A DNA stretch of 42,450 nucleotides from Clostridia bacterium (GCA_017935265.1 JAGBHX010000057.1:1-42450), one strand, 5' to 3'. Positions 15,935 to 24,377 are shown, counted from the first letter of the stretch. The notes: a model not told the origin generated them from the letters alone. Made by a program: numbers and translations.

Positions 15935-17173
15935 ATGAACATTATCAAAAAAAATCTGACAACCGCAGGCAATTATGCCGTTGCTTTTTTGAAATGGCTG
16001 TTCATTTCCGCTGTTACCGGTCTTACGGCAGGCGGTGTGGGCATACTGTTTTCAAAAGGGCTTGAAGCGGTAAACAACCTGCGCAACGACCGACCCGAAA
16101 TAATTTTGGGTCTTCCCGTTGCAGGCGTTATAATTGTATTTATATATAAAATATCCAAATTTGATGACAAAGGAACAAATCTTATCCTTTCCGCGGCACG
16201 GGGTAAGGACCAAGTTCCTTTCAGAATGGCACCGCTGATTTTTGCTTCAACCCTTCTCACTCACCTTACCGGAGGTTCTGCAGGCCGCGAGGGTGCGGCA
16301 CTTCAGCTCGGAGGAAGTGTTGCAGGTCTCCTCAGCAGATGCTTTAAATTAAGCGACAACGACAGACGCATTATAATTATGTGCGGTATGAGTGCAGGCT
16401 TTTCCGCAGTTTTCGGCACCCCTCTTGCCGCCGCCGTTTTTGCCCTTGAGGTTGCAATTGTGGGCAGTATGCAGTATGCGGCGCTTCTGCCGTGTATGGT
16501 TTCAGCTTTGATTGCTTCATCGTTTGCAAGGCTTGCAGGCTGTCACGCAGAGCATTTTGAAATCACGCAGAGCGTTGATTTCAGCATTAAATCGGCAATG
16601 CTGATTGCCGTTCTCGGTGTGCTTTGTGCTTTGGTGGGCATGCTTTTTTCAGGCTCCCTGCATATGAGCGCCAAGTGGATTAAAAAGCTTTTACCCAATC
16701 CGTACATCCGCATCGTTGTCGGCTCTGCGGTAATTATTTTGCTGACCGTTGTTTTAAAAACAACAGCTTATAACGGTGCAGGCGTTAATCTGATTGAAGC
16801 CTCGTTTGCCGGCGAGGCTCCAAAAATCGCGTTTTTATTAAAAATTATTTTCACGGTGATCACTCTCGGCGTAGGCTTCAAGGGCGGCGAAATCGTGCCC
16901 ACTCTTTGTATCGGTGCAACCTTTGGTTGTCTTTTCGGCACTCTTATCGGTTTTGCTCCCTCGCTTTGTGCGGCCGTGGGTATGGTAAGCGTATTCTGTG
17001 CCGTGACCAATGCTCCCCTGGCTTCGCTTGTTTTGGGATTTGAGCTTTTCGGCTTTGAGAATATGGAGTTTCTTTTTATCGGCATCGCTCTGAGCTTTGC
17101 GCTTTCAGGCAATGGCGGACTTTACCACGGACAGGGTAACAAATATAAATTCAGTTTTTCACAGGAGGAATAA
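15935..17173 (+). CDS. ClC-type anion channel/antiporter, CLC-F (fluoride) like
   Basis: This is a 412-residue protein with about 10-12 membrane helices and no CBS domains. The gating-glutamate motif is GGSAGREGAALQLGG with Glu119. The usual GSGIP selectivity loop is replaced by GTNLI (residues 80-84). The N-helix motif reads FKGGEIVPT with Glu319 instead of GxFxP. These three differences are those I associate with fluoride-exporting CLC-F proteins, where the key glutamates are E118 and E318 in the studied homologue. The ATG at 15935 follows GAGGAC. It overlaps closely with the GH27 gene. No fluoride riboswitch is visible upstream, so the substrate remains inferred. Confidence 0.85.
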   Translation: MNIIKKNLTTAGNYAVAFLKWLFISAVTGLTAGGVGILFSKGLEAVNNLRNDRPEIILGLPVAGVIIVFIYKISKFDDKGTNLILSAARGKDQVPFRMAPLIFASTLLTHLTGGSAGREGAALQLGGSVAGLLSRCFKLSDNDRRIIIMCGMSAGFSAVFGTPLAAAVFALEVAIVGSMQYAALLPCMVSALIASSFARLAGCHAEHFEITQSVDFSIKSAMLIAVLGVLCALVGMLFSGSLHMSAKWIKKLLPNPYIRIVVGSAVIILLTVVLKTTAYNGAGVNLIEASFAGEAPKIAFLLKIIFTVITLGVGFKGGEIVPTLCIGATFGCLFGTLIGFAPSLCAAVGMVSVFCAVTNAPLASLVLGFELFGFENMEFLFIGIALSFALSGNGGLYHGQGNKYKFSFSQEE

Positions 17174-17174
17174 A

Positions 17175-18485
17175 ATGAACTTTCGTGATTTATCACCTAC
17201 ACCCCCTATGGGTTGGAACAGCTGGGACTGCTACGGTGCGGCAGTTAATGAAGAGCAGCTTCTTGCCAATGCAGATTATATGGCAAAGCATCTCAAAGAC
17301 TACGGTTGGGAATATATTGTTTGCGACATTCAGTGGTCAGAGCCCACGGCAAACAGCTTTTATTATCACTACTTTGCTCCGCTTTGTATGGACGAATATT
17401 CTCGCCTTATTCCGTCGGTTGAGAAGTTTCCCTCCTCCGCAAACGGAAAAGGCTTCAAGCCGATTGCAGACTACGTTCACTCACTTGGTCTCAAATTCGG
17501 TATTCATATTATGAGAGGTATTCCCCGTCAGGCGGCACATCAAAACACCAAAATCAAATGCGAGGGCGTTACCGCCAAGGACATTGCAAAGCCCTCATCA
17601 ATCTGCTTATGGAACCCCGATATGTACGGACTTGAAACTCACAAAAAAGGCGCTCAGGAGTACTACGATTCTATTTTCGAATTATACGCTTCCTGGGACG
17701 TTGACTACATAAAATGTGATGACATTGCCAACACAGAGATTTTCCCCCACGACCCGTACTCTGCACGCGAAGAAATTGAAATGATCAGAAAAGCCATTGA
17801 CAAGTGCGGCAGAGATATGGTGCTCAGCCTTTCTCCCGGCCCTGCACCTGTGTGGGAACACGAGCACCTTGCAGCCAACGCAAATATGTGGCGAATGACA
17901 GGCGACTTCTGGGACGAATGGGATAAGCTTCACGCTATGTTTGAGCGTTGCCACGCCTGGCAGGAATACGTTCAGCCGGGTGCCTGGCCCGACTGCGATA
18001 TGCTCCCCTTGGGCAGAATACAAAAAACCGAGGAATTGCCTCAATACCGAAACCGTTACACACGCTTTACCCACGACGAGCAGATTACAATGATGACCCT
18101 TTGGGGTATTTTCCGTTCGCCTCTTATGATGGGCGGTGAAATGCGTGAAAACGATGAATTTACCCTCTCCCTTCTTCAGAACAGAGAGCTTATTGATATG
18201 CTCAAAAATTCAAGCGGAGCAAGACAGTTCAAGCGCGAAGAAACCGACGGCAAGGGTGAAATCATCTGGACCTCCAAAGGTGACGGTTGCAAATACGTTG
18301 CTCTCTTTAACACAGACGATAAAGAAAGAGAAATCACATTTGACATCAATGACATTGCAATCGGCGGAGTTAAATACAGCGTGTGGGATATGTGGAAGCA
18401 CGAGGAATACACAGAAACAGACAGCACCTTCACCGCAAAGGTTAACTCACACGGCGCAAGACTTTTTAAAATTACATTAAATTAA
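17175..18485 (+). CDS. Glycoside hydrolase family 27 (alpha-galactosidase-like), cytoplasmic
   Basis: This is a 436-residue protein. A (beta/alpha)8 barrel begins PTPPMGWNSWDCYG; the nucleophile is the Asp of YIKCDD (D182), the acid/base Asp lies in RMTGDFWDEW (D244), and GAWPDCDMLPLG follows. A C-terminal beta-sandwich starts near residue 350. There is no signal peptide, so it acts on imported oligosaccharides. The segment GIHIMRGIPRQA replaces the GxYxDxGxxTC region of classical alpha-galactosidases, so the exact glycoside (alpha-galactoside, alpha-GalNAc or beta-arabinopyranoside) is open. ATG 17175 lies 1 nt after the ClC stop, with GGAGGAA inside the ClC gene. Confidence 0.9.
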   Translation: MNFRDLSPTPPMGWNSWDCYGAAVNEEQLLANADYMAKHLKDYGWEYIVCDIQWSEPTANSFYYHYFAPLCMDEYSRLIPSVEKFPSSANGKGFKPIADYVHSLGLKFGIHIMRGIPRQAAHQNTKIKCEGVTAKDIAKPSSICLWNPDMYGLETHKKGAQEYYDSIFELYASWDVDYIKCDDIANTEIFPHDPYSAREEIEMIRKAIDKCGRDMVLSLSPGPAPVWEHEHLAANANMWRMTGDFWDEWDKLHAMFERCHAWQEYVQPGAWPDCDMLPLGRIQKTEELPQYRNRYTRFTHDEQITMMTLWGIFRSPLMMGGEMRENDEFTLSLLQNRELIDMLKNSSGARQFKREETDGKGEIIWTSKGDGCKYVALFNTDDKEREITFDINDIAIGGVKYSVWDMWKHEEYTETDSTFTAKVNSHGARLFKITLN

Positions 18486-18488
18486 CAG

Positions 18489-18522
18489 AAGGCTCGGAGT
18501 CAACTCCGAGCCTTTATTCTTT
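18489..18522. terminator. Terminator between GH27 and tsaD
   Basis: GGCTCGGAG pairs with CTCCGAGCC around a 4-nt loop, followed by TTTATTCTTTG on the plus strand. It lies between convergent stop codons at 18485 and 18532 and may also act on the tsaD transcript, although the T run on that side is poor. Confidence 0.75.
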
Positions 18523-18531
18523 GTTTGACTG

Positions 18532-19545
18532 TTAATCACATTCTTCAATGCTCATACTTGCAACGGCGTTGAGGTCAAGGTCGGCAACATTACCGCCCGA
18601 AAACTCAAAATATCCCTGTGAAGCAACCATTGCCCCGTTATCTCCGCAGTATTTAAGCTCGGGGTAATAAAGCTCCCATTTACGCTCGGCACAAAGCTGT
18701 TCCATACGTTTTCTCAAAACTGAGTTTGCCGAAACTCCGCCTGCGAGCACAATTTTGTTATATTTCAAATCCTTGGCGGCTTTTTCCGTGTTTTCAACAA
18801 GGCAATCAACCACAGCGTTCATATATGAGGCGCCCAAATCGGGCACGCTGATTTCTTCACCCTTCTGCTTTGCAATGTTTATTATATTAAGCACAGCAGT
18901 TTTAAGGCCGGAAAAGCTGAAATCATACGGTGCACCGTCAACTCTGGGGTGAGGCAGTTTATATGCCTTAGGGTCGCCGTCTGCAGCAGTTTTGTCCATA
19001 TTAAGTCCGCCCGGGTAAGGCAGGCCCATGGCACGGGCAGCTTTATCCATTGCTTCGCCTGCGGCATCATCGTGAGTGTAACCCACAATTTTAAAATCGG
19101 TATAGTCCTTAACTTCAATTATATGGCTGTGACCGCCCGAAACCACAAGGCACAAAAACGGCGGCTTCAAATCCTGATGAGTTATATAGTTTGATGCAAT
19201 GTGTGAGCGCAGATGGTGAACGGGCACCAACGGCTTGCCTGTTGCAAAAGAAAGTCCCTTTGCAAAGTTAACTCCCACAAGAAGCGCACCGATAAGCCCC
19301 GGAGCATAAGTAACGGCAACGGCATCAATGTCGTCAATAGTACAGCCTGCATCTTCGAGGGCATTTTTAACCACGCCGCTGATTGCCTCGGCATGACGGC
19401 GGGAAGCAATTTCAGGCACAACTCCGCCATAAATTTTGTGTTCCTCCACCTGAGATGCAATCACGTTGGAAAGCACCTTTCTGCCGTCTTCCACAACGGA
19501 AGCGGCGGTTTCGTCACAAGATGATTCAATTCCTAAAATCTTCAT
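18532..19545 (-). CDS. tsaD: tRNA N6-adenosine threonylcarbamoyltransferase TsaD
   Basis: This is a 337-residue ASKHA-fold protein. It starts MKILGIESSCDETAASVV, with the metal-binding pair in VPVHHLRSHI (HxxxH), VSGGHSHI, and the C-terminal AGGVSANSVLRKRM and YCGDNGAMVA. It transfers the threonylcarbamoyl group to A37 of ANN-decoding tRNAs, working with TsaB and TsaE, which are not in this window. RBS AGGATGAG precedes ATG 19545, 4 nt after the stop of the phosphatase-RimI fusion, so the two are in one operon with polA upstream. Confidence 0.97.
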   Translation of the reverse strand: MKILGIESSCDETAASVVEDGRKVLSNVIASQVEEHKIYGGVVPEIASRRHAEAISGVVKNALEDAGCTIDDIDAVAVTYAPGLIGALLVGVNFAKGLSFATGKPLVPVHHLRSHIASNYITHQDLKPPFLCLVVSGGHSHIIEVKDYTDFKIVGYTHDDAAGEAMDKAARAMGLPYPGGLNMDKTAADGDPKAYKLPHPRVDGAPYDFSFSGLKTAVLNIINIAKQKGEEISVPDLGASYMNAVVDCLVENTEKAAKDLKYNKIVLAGGVSANSVLRKRMEQLCAERKWELYYPELKYCGDNGAMVASQGYFEFSGGNVADLDLNAVASMSIEECD

Positions 19546-19549
19546 AATC

Positions 19550-20404
19550 TCATCCTAAATCCAATGTCATTATTATTCCGTCTTCAGTTGGGTCAGAATA
19601 AAAATTCTTTCTTACCCCTCTGACGGTGTATCCTCTTTTTTCATAAAGGCTGATTGCAGACACATTGCTCTTTCTCACTTCAAGAGAAATGAACTCACAG
19701 CCACGCTCTTTTGCGCCTTTTTCAGCTTCACCGAGCAAAGCCGAAGCAATGCCGGAACGGCGGTATTTTCGGCTCACGGCAACGTTTGCAACATAAGCCT
19801 CACCCACAATTTCGTGTACTCCGATATAACCGAGCACCTTTTCCCCTGACAAAGCAACAAGAAAATGTGCGTTTTCATTTTGAAGCTCTGCCCTTATTGA
19901 CTCTTCACTCCACGGGGCTGAAAAGCACTCTTTTTCAATCTGAGCAATTCCCTCAACATGAGCTTCGCTGAAAGGAACTGTTTTCATTATAATTAAATCC
20001 GCAAGAATTTCAAGATGATATTGAATTTCTTCAGCGCAGGAAAGATAATTTTCACTGTCACCGCCGTAAGGGTCGGCTATTCCGCCGCCTAAAACGGTGA
20101 TTTTATTTGTCGGCGCAACGCTTTTAACAGCCTGCGCGTGGCTCGGGGTCATGCACACAAACAAATCCGTTTCGTCTGCGATATACTCTGAAAACGGTCT
20201 GCTTCGATGGGCAGAAATATCAACACCCATTCCCCTCACCGCTTCAACGGCTTCGGGAGTTGCGCTGTCCCCTGCAAAAGCATAAATTCCGCAGCTTGAA
20301 CAGGTTATTCCGTCAAGCTTTTTTTCTTCAATTATTTTTTTAAACAGACCCTCCGCCATAGGACTTCGGCAGGTGTTGCCCGTACAAACAAAAGTTATAT
20401 TCAT
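19550..20404 (-). CDS. Fusion: LMW protein arginine phosphatase (YwlE-like) + RimI-type N-acetyltransferase
   Basis: This is one uninterrupted 284-residue frame holding two enzymes. Residues 1-139 are a low-molecular-weight phosphatase: CTGNTCRS with nucleophile C7, Arg13 and acid Asp111 in DPYGGD. Thr11 in the loop is the residue that marks protein-arginine phosphatases such as B. subtilis YwlE. Residues 141-284 are a GNAT domain: VAVSRKYRRSGIASALL binds acetyl-CoA, then LEVRKSNVSAISLYEKRGY, as in RimI, which acetylates the N-terminus of ribosomal protein S18. It sits 2 nt after polA and 4 nt before tsaD. RimI-tsaD neighbours are common; the covalent link to a phosphatase is unusual to my knowledge. 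Confidence 0.88.
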   Translation of the reverse strand: MNITFVCTGNTCRSPMAEGLFKKIIEEKKLDGITCSSCGIYAFAGDSATPEAVEAVRGMGVDISAHRSRPFSEYIADETDLFVCMTPSHAQAVKSVAPTNKITVLGGGIADPYGGDSENYLSCAEEIQYHLEILADLIIMKTVPFSEAHVEGIAQIEKECFSAPWSEESIRAELQNENAHFLVALSGEKVLGYIGVHEIVGEAYVANVAVSRKYRRSGIASALLGEAEKGAKERGCEFISLEVRKSNVSAISLYEKRGYTVRGVRKNFYSDPTEDGIIMTLDLG

Positions 20405-20406
20405 AG

Positions 20407-22971
20407 TCAGTCACCTTTGGCCTCGTACCAGGTCTTGCCCGAATGAGCGTCAGCAAGGAGCTTGACCTTCATTGAGCAGGCTTTTTCCATTTCCTCAGCA
20501 AGAAGCTTTTCAACCATTTGAGCTTCATCATCGGGGGCTTCAACAATAATTTCATCGTGCACCTGCATAATAAGCCTTGAGCGAAGCTTCTCTTCTCTGA
20601 GGCGGTTATACACGTTTACCATTGCAATTTTGATTATATCTGCCGCTGTACCCTGAATAGGCATATTCCTTGCAACTCTTTCACCAAAGCCACGGGTGTT
20701 GAAGTTGGAGGAAGACAGCTCCGGAAGTGCTCTTCTTCTGCCGAAAAGGGTAGAAACATAGCCGTTTTCTTTTGCATTTTCCACAACGGACTGCATATAC
20801 GCGTCAATTCCGCTGTAGTGGTTAAGATAACCTTTTATATATGAATCTGCTTCTTTTCGTGTTACTTTAATATCCTTTGCAAGGGAAAATGCACCGATGC
20901 CGTAAACAATGCCGAAGTTGACGGCCTTAGCCTTGCTTCGCATTGAGGGGGTTACAAATTCAACAGGCATATTAAACACCTGAGAAGCCGTAACGGTATG
21001 AATATCCATCTCATTATTGAAGGCATCTATCATGGCCTTATCATCGGCAATATGAGCAAGCACACGAAGCTCAATCTGAGAATAGTCAGCATCCACAAGC
21101 TTGTGACCCTCGGGGGCAACAAAGAATTTTCGCATCTCTTTGCCAACGGGAGTTCTCACGGGAATATTCTGCAAATTAGGCTCTGCGGAAGAAATTCTGC
21201 CTGTTCTGGTTTCCGTCTGACTGAGGGTTGAGCGGATTCTGCCGTCAGGAGCAATTTCCTTCACAAGACCCTCACAATAGGTGGATTTGAGCTTAGCGAG
21301 CATCCTGTATTCAAGCACCTTTTCAACTATAGGGTAGCTGTCTGCCAAATCATCAAGAACATCGGCGCTTGTGGAAAAGCCGCTTTTTGTTTTTTTGCGG
21401 GCAGGAAGACCGAGCTTTACAAAAAGGATTTCACCAAGCTGTTTGGGTGAATTGATGTTGAACTCCTCACCTGCCAGAGCATAAATGTCATCAACAAGAG
21501 TGTCTGTTTTAGTCTGCAGCTGTTCACCGTAGGCGATAATTCCCTCTCGGTCCACAAGGAAGCCTGCAACCTCCATTGAAGCCAGCACCTTTGCAAAAGG
21601 CACTTCAATGTTATTGAGCAAATCTGTCTGATTGTTTTCATCAATGGCAGACTTAATTTTTGCCCAGAGTGCGGGCATAACCGCGGCATTTCGGGCGCAG
21701 GGAAGATCAGTTTCAAAATGAGGAGTCACCGCACCATATTCGGCGGCAAGACGCTCGGGAGAATAGTCACTTCCCATAGGGTTGAGAATGTAGCCTGCAA
21801 GCATTGTGTCGCTGACATCACCCTTGATTTCAATTCCGTGGCGGAAAGCCCACTCGTAGAGGAGTTTGATGTTGTCAACAATTTTGGTGACCTTTTCATT
21901 TTCTAAAAGCTGTGCCAGATCCGAAGCAAAAACGAAGCTTGAATTGCGAACGGTATAAACAGCATTGTCGTCAGACACGGCAATAACTGAAATTTCACCG
22001 TCGTCATATTCGCAGGAAATAAACACCTGCTCACATTGGGGAATGCTTGCAAATGAGTCGATTTCTTTGATTTCAACAGTTTTGTCCGACTTGAAATCTT
22101 CAATTTCGATAGCTTTGTTATTTAATCCAATTTTTTCGATTAATTTATACATTTCAAGGCTTGTGAGAATTCTGATTGCCTTTTGCTCGTCCGTTTCGGC
22201 AGGAATGTAAGTGTCAAAATTCATATCAATGGGAGCGTCTGTGCGGATGGTGCCAAGAGTGTGGCTAAGGAGTGCCTGCTCCTTGTTATTTACAAGCTTG
22301 TCCTTCAACGTACCTCTGATGTCAAGAGAGTCAATGTTTTCATATATATAGTTAACGGTGGTGTATTTTTTGATTAAATCCCCTGCCGTTTTAGGGCCGA
22401 CACCCGGTACACCGGGAATATTATCGGAGGAGTCTCCCTGCAAAGCTTTGAGCTCAATCATCTGATAAGGCTCAACTCCGTAATCCTCAAAGAGCTTGGC
22501 TTTGTCGTAATAAACCGTGCCTTTGGAGGTTGCAAGCAATACAACGGAATCGTCGCTGATAAGCTGAAGGCTGTCACGGTCTCCCGTTGCTATAAAGCAT
22601 TTATCCTCCCCTGTGCAGGCGGCGCTGATTGTGCCGAGAATGTCGTCAGCCTCCCAACCTTCGGTTTCAACAATTTTGTAGCCGAGGGCGGTAAGCAATT
22701 CTTTAATCACGGGCATCTGCTCACAAAGCTCGGCAGGCATACCCTTTCTGCCCGCTTTGTAGTCTTTATACATTTCGTGGCGGAAGGTGGGGGCTTTCAG
22801 GTCAAAGGCAACAGCCACCCTGTCAGGCTTATATTCATTTTTAAGGCTGAGGAAAATATTCATAAAGCCCTGAACGGCATTTGTAAATCTGCCGTCCTTG
22901 GTGGTGAGAATTTTAATTCCGTAAAATGCACGGTTTGCAATGCTGTTTCCGTCAATTACCAAAAAGCGCAT
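20407..22971 (-). CDS. polA: DNA polymerase I
   Basis: This is an 854-residue protein. Residues 1-290 form the 5' nuclease domain (DGNSIANRAFYG, GWEADDILGT, GVPGVGPKTA). The middle 3'-5' exonuclease domain is degenerate: the DxE motif position reads SCE, and the NxKxD motif reads DNIKLLYE, so proofreading is probably absent, as in Bacillus and Taq enzymes. The polymerase domain has motif A DADYSQIELRVLAHI, motif B RSKAKAVNFGIVYG and motif C VHDEIIVE. The start is ATG 22971 with CGGAGGAA; the longer in-frame reading to 22998 includes that site. It fills gaps in repair and removes RNA primers. Confidence 0.96.
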   Translation of the reverse strand: MRFLVIDGNSIANRAFYGIKILTTKDGRFTNAVQGFMNIFLSLKNEYKPDRVAVAFDLKAPTFRHEMYKDYKAGRKGMPAELCEQMPVIKELLTALGYKIVETEGWEADDILGTISAACTGEDKCFIATGDRDSLQLISDDSVVLLATSKGTVYYDKAKLFEDYGVEPYQMIELKALQGDSSDNIPGVPGVGPKTAGDLIKKYTTVNYIYENIDSLDIRGTLKDKLVNNKEQALLSHTLGTIRTDAPIDMNFDTYIPAETDEQKAIRILTSLEMYKLIEKIGLNNKAIEIEDFKSDKTVEIKEIDSFASIPQCEQVFISCEYDDGEISVIAVSDDNAVYTVRNSSFVFASDLAQLLENEKVTKIVDNIKLLYEWAFRHGIEIKGDVSDTMLAGYILNPMGSDYSPERLAAEYGAVTPHFETDLPCARNAAVMPALWAKIKSAIDENNQTDLLNNIEVPFAKVLASMEVAGFLVDREGIIAYGEQLQTKTDTLVDDIYALAGEEFNINSPKQLGEILFVKLGLPARKKTKSGFSTSADVLDDLADSYPIVEKVLEYRMLAKLKSTYCEGLVKEIAPDGRIRSTLSQTETRTGRISSAEPNLQNIPVRTPVGKEMRKFFVAPEGHKLVDADYSQIELRVLAHIADDKAMIDAFNNEMDIHTVTASQVFNMPVEFVTPSMRSKAKAVNFGIVYGIGAFSLAKDIKVTRKEADSYIKGYLNHYSGIDAYMQSVVENAKENGYVSTLFGRRRALPELSSSNFNTRGFGERVARNMPIQGTAADIIKIAMVNVYNRLREEKLRSRLIMQVHDEIIVEAPDDEAQMVEKLLAEEMEKACSMKVKLLADAHSGKTWYEAKGD

Positions 22972-23000
22972 ACAATTCCTCCGAAAAATAATCTTCATAT

Positions 23001-23009
23001 ATTATATCA
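23001..23009 (-). promoter_or_regulatory. Extended -10 promoter of polA
   Basis: The minus strand reads TGATATAAT about 30 nt before the polA ATG. No good -35 box is visible 17 nt upstream, so the TG extension probably compensates. It lies back to back with the dusB promoter. Confidence 0.5.
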
Positions 23010-23014
23010 TACTT

Positions 23015-23044
23015 TTGACAAGTTGTGTTGGATTATGTTAAAAT
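23015..23044 (+). promoter_or_regulatory. Promoter of dusB
   Basis: TTGACA (23015-23020), 18 nt ending in TGT, TAAAAT (23039-23044): an extended -10 promoter about 20 nt before the ATG at 23064. It is divergent from polA within a 92-nt gap. Confidence 0.7.
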
Positions 23045-23063
23045 ATTTTTCGGATGTGATTAT

Positions 23064-24035
23064 ATGAAAATAAAAAATTTAAATATTGACGGTTATGCTG
23101 CCCTTGCCCCCATGGCCGGAGTTGCAGACAGAGCCTTCAGAGAGCTGTGCAAAGGCTACGGAGCGGCTTATGTAATAACTGAAATGGTAAGCTCAAAGGG
23201 ACTGACGATGCAGGATAAAAAGTCAAAAGAGCTTCTTTTGATTTCTGATATTGAGCACCCTGCGGGAGCGCAGATTTTTGGTGACACACCCGAAACCATG
23301 GCACTTGCGGCAAAAAAGGCCCTTGAATTTGACCCTGACTTTATCGACATCAATATGGGTTGCCCCGCCCCCAAAATAGCAGGCAACGGTGCAGGCAGTG
23401 CGCTGATGAAAAAGCCGAAGCTTGCCGGAGAAATTGTCAAAGCTGTGCGTGAGGTTGTGGATTTGCCCCTGAGTGTTAAAATGCGTATAGGCTGGGACGA
23501 AAACAGTATCAACTGCGTTGAGCTTGCAAAAATATGCGAGGCAAACGGTGCAGATGCCATAACCGTTCACGGCAGAACCAAAGTGCAGATGTATTCTCCC
23601 CCCGTTGACCTCAAACCAATTGCCGAAGTCAAAAAAGCGGTAAGCATTCCCGTCATCGGCAACGGTGATATTGTTGACGGCAAATCTGCAGAAATTATGC
23701 TCAACGAAACAGGCTGTGACTTTCTTATGGTGGGTCGGGGTGCATTGGGCGCACCCTGGGTTTTCAGCGCGATAAACGCTTACCTTAAAAAGGGTGAAAT
23801 TCTCCCTGAACCGGACATTGAAGAAAAAATGGAAGTTATGCTTCGTCATATCCGCACACTTTGTGAATACAAGGGTGAATATGTAGGAATGAGAGAAGCC
23901 AGAAAACACGCCGCATGGTACATCAAGGGTATGCGCGGTGCCGCAGAATTCCGAAGAGAGATCGGCGGCCTTGAGCATATTGAACAGCTTGAAGATATTG
24001 CACAAAAAATCAAAATCTGTTGTAAATCTTTGTAA
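23064..24035 (+). CDS. dusB: tRNA-dihydrouridine synthase (DusB-like)
   Basis: This is a 323-residue FMN enzyme with an N-terminal TIM barrel: LAPMAGVADRAFREL, then FIDINMGCPAPKIAGNGAGSALMK with the catalytic Cys, VKMRIGWDE, ITVHGRTKVQMY, VIGNGDI and FLMVGRGALGAPWVF, the last being the phosphate-binding part. The C-terminal helical domain contains REARKHAAWYIKGMRGA, the tRNA-binding signature of DusB/NifR3. It reduces uridines in the D-loop of tRNA. ATG 23064 follows GGATGTGA. A long AT-rich region separates it from acpP. Confidence 0.94.
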   Translation: MKIKNLNIDGYAALAPMAGVADRAFRELCKGYGAAYVITEMVSSKGLTMQDKKSKELLLISDIEHPAGAQIFGDTPETMALAAKKALEFDPDFIDINMGCPAPKIAGNGAGSALMKKPKLAGEIVKAVREVVDLPLSVKMRIGWDENSINCVELAKICEANGADAITVHGRTKVQMYSPPVDLKPIAEVKKAVSIPVIGNGDIVDGKSAEIMLNETGCDFLMVGRGALGAPWVFSAINAYLKKGEILPEPDIEEKMEVMLRHIRTLCEYKGEYVGMREARKHAAWYIKGMRGAAEFRREIGGLEHIEQLEDIAQKIKICCKSL

Positions 24036-24137
24036 AGCAAAAAGCCTTGCTTCATAAAAAAATCAAATGCATTATACAATGCATATACGCTCGGAAATGA
24101 GAAATTTAAAATTTCAATTTTCGACAGAAAATGACGC

Positions 24138-24158
24138 TGTAAAGTTATTAACTTTACA
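24138..24158. promoter_or_regulatory. 21-bp palindrome, possible operator
   Basis: TGTAAAGTTA and TAACTTTACA are perfect inverted copies around a single T. Related TGTAAAG motifs lie on both sides of acpP (see findings). No known regulator site is matched by eye. Confidence 0.45.
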
Positions 24159-24202
24159 TAAAACCTGTTCAAAACTCTGTTTTACCCTTGAAAATCCGTG
24201 TA

Positions 24203-24250
24203 TTTTGCACATTTTCCACAGAGTTTTGCACAAGTGACAAGTTTTTGCAC
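24203..24250 (+). repeat. Three direct TTTTGCAC repeats
   Basis: Exact octamers start at 24203, 24224 and 24243, spaced 21 and 19 bp, i.e. about two helical turns. They lie 130-175 bp upstream of the acpP promoter. A regulator-binding array is possible. Confidence 0.45.
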
Positions 24251-24377
24251 TTCCACCGCAAGCAAATTGCTTTACACCAAAAACCACCAAAAAATAATAT
24301 TCATCGGTGTGTTTTTATTCACCAAAATACATCGCGGTTGCATTCAAACTTGATTTTTTTCTTTTTATTAAAACCTA

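Noticed and set aside
23223..24005. 260-residue open frame on the minus strand
   Set aside because: It is antisense to dusB, Phe/His/Cys-rich and without family resemblance.
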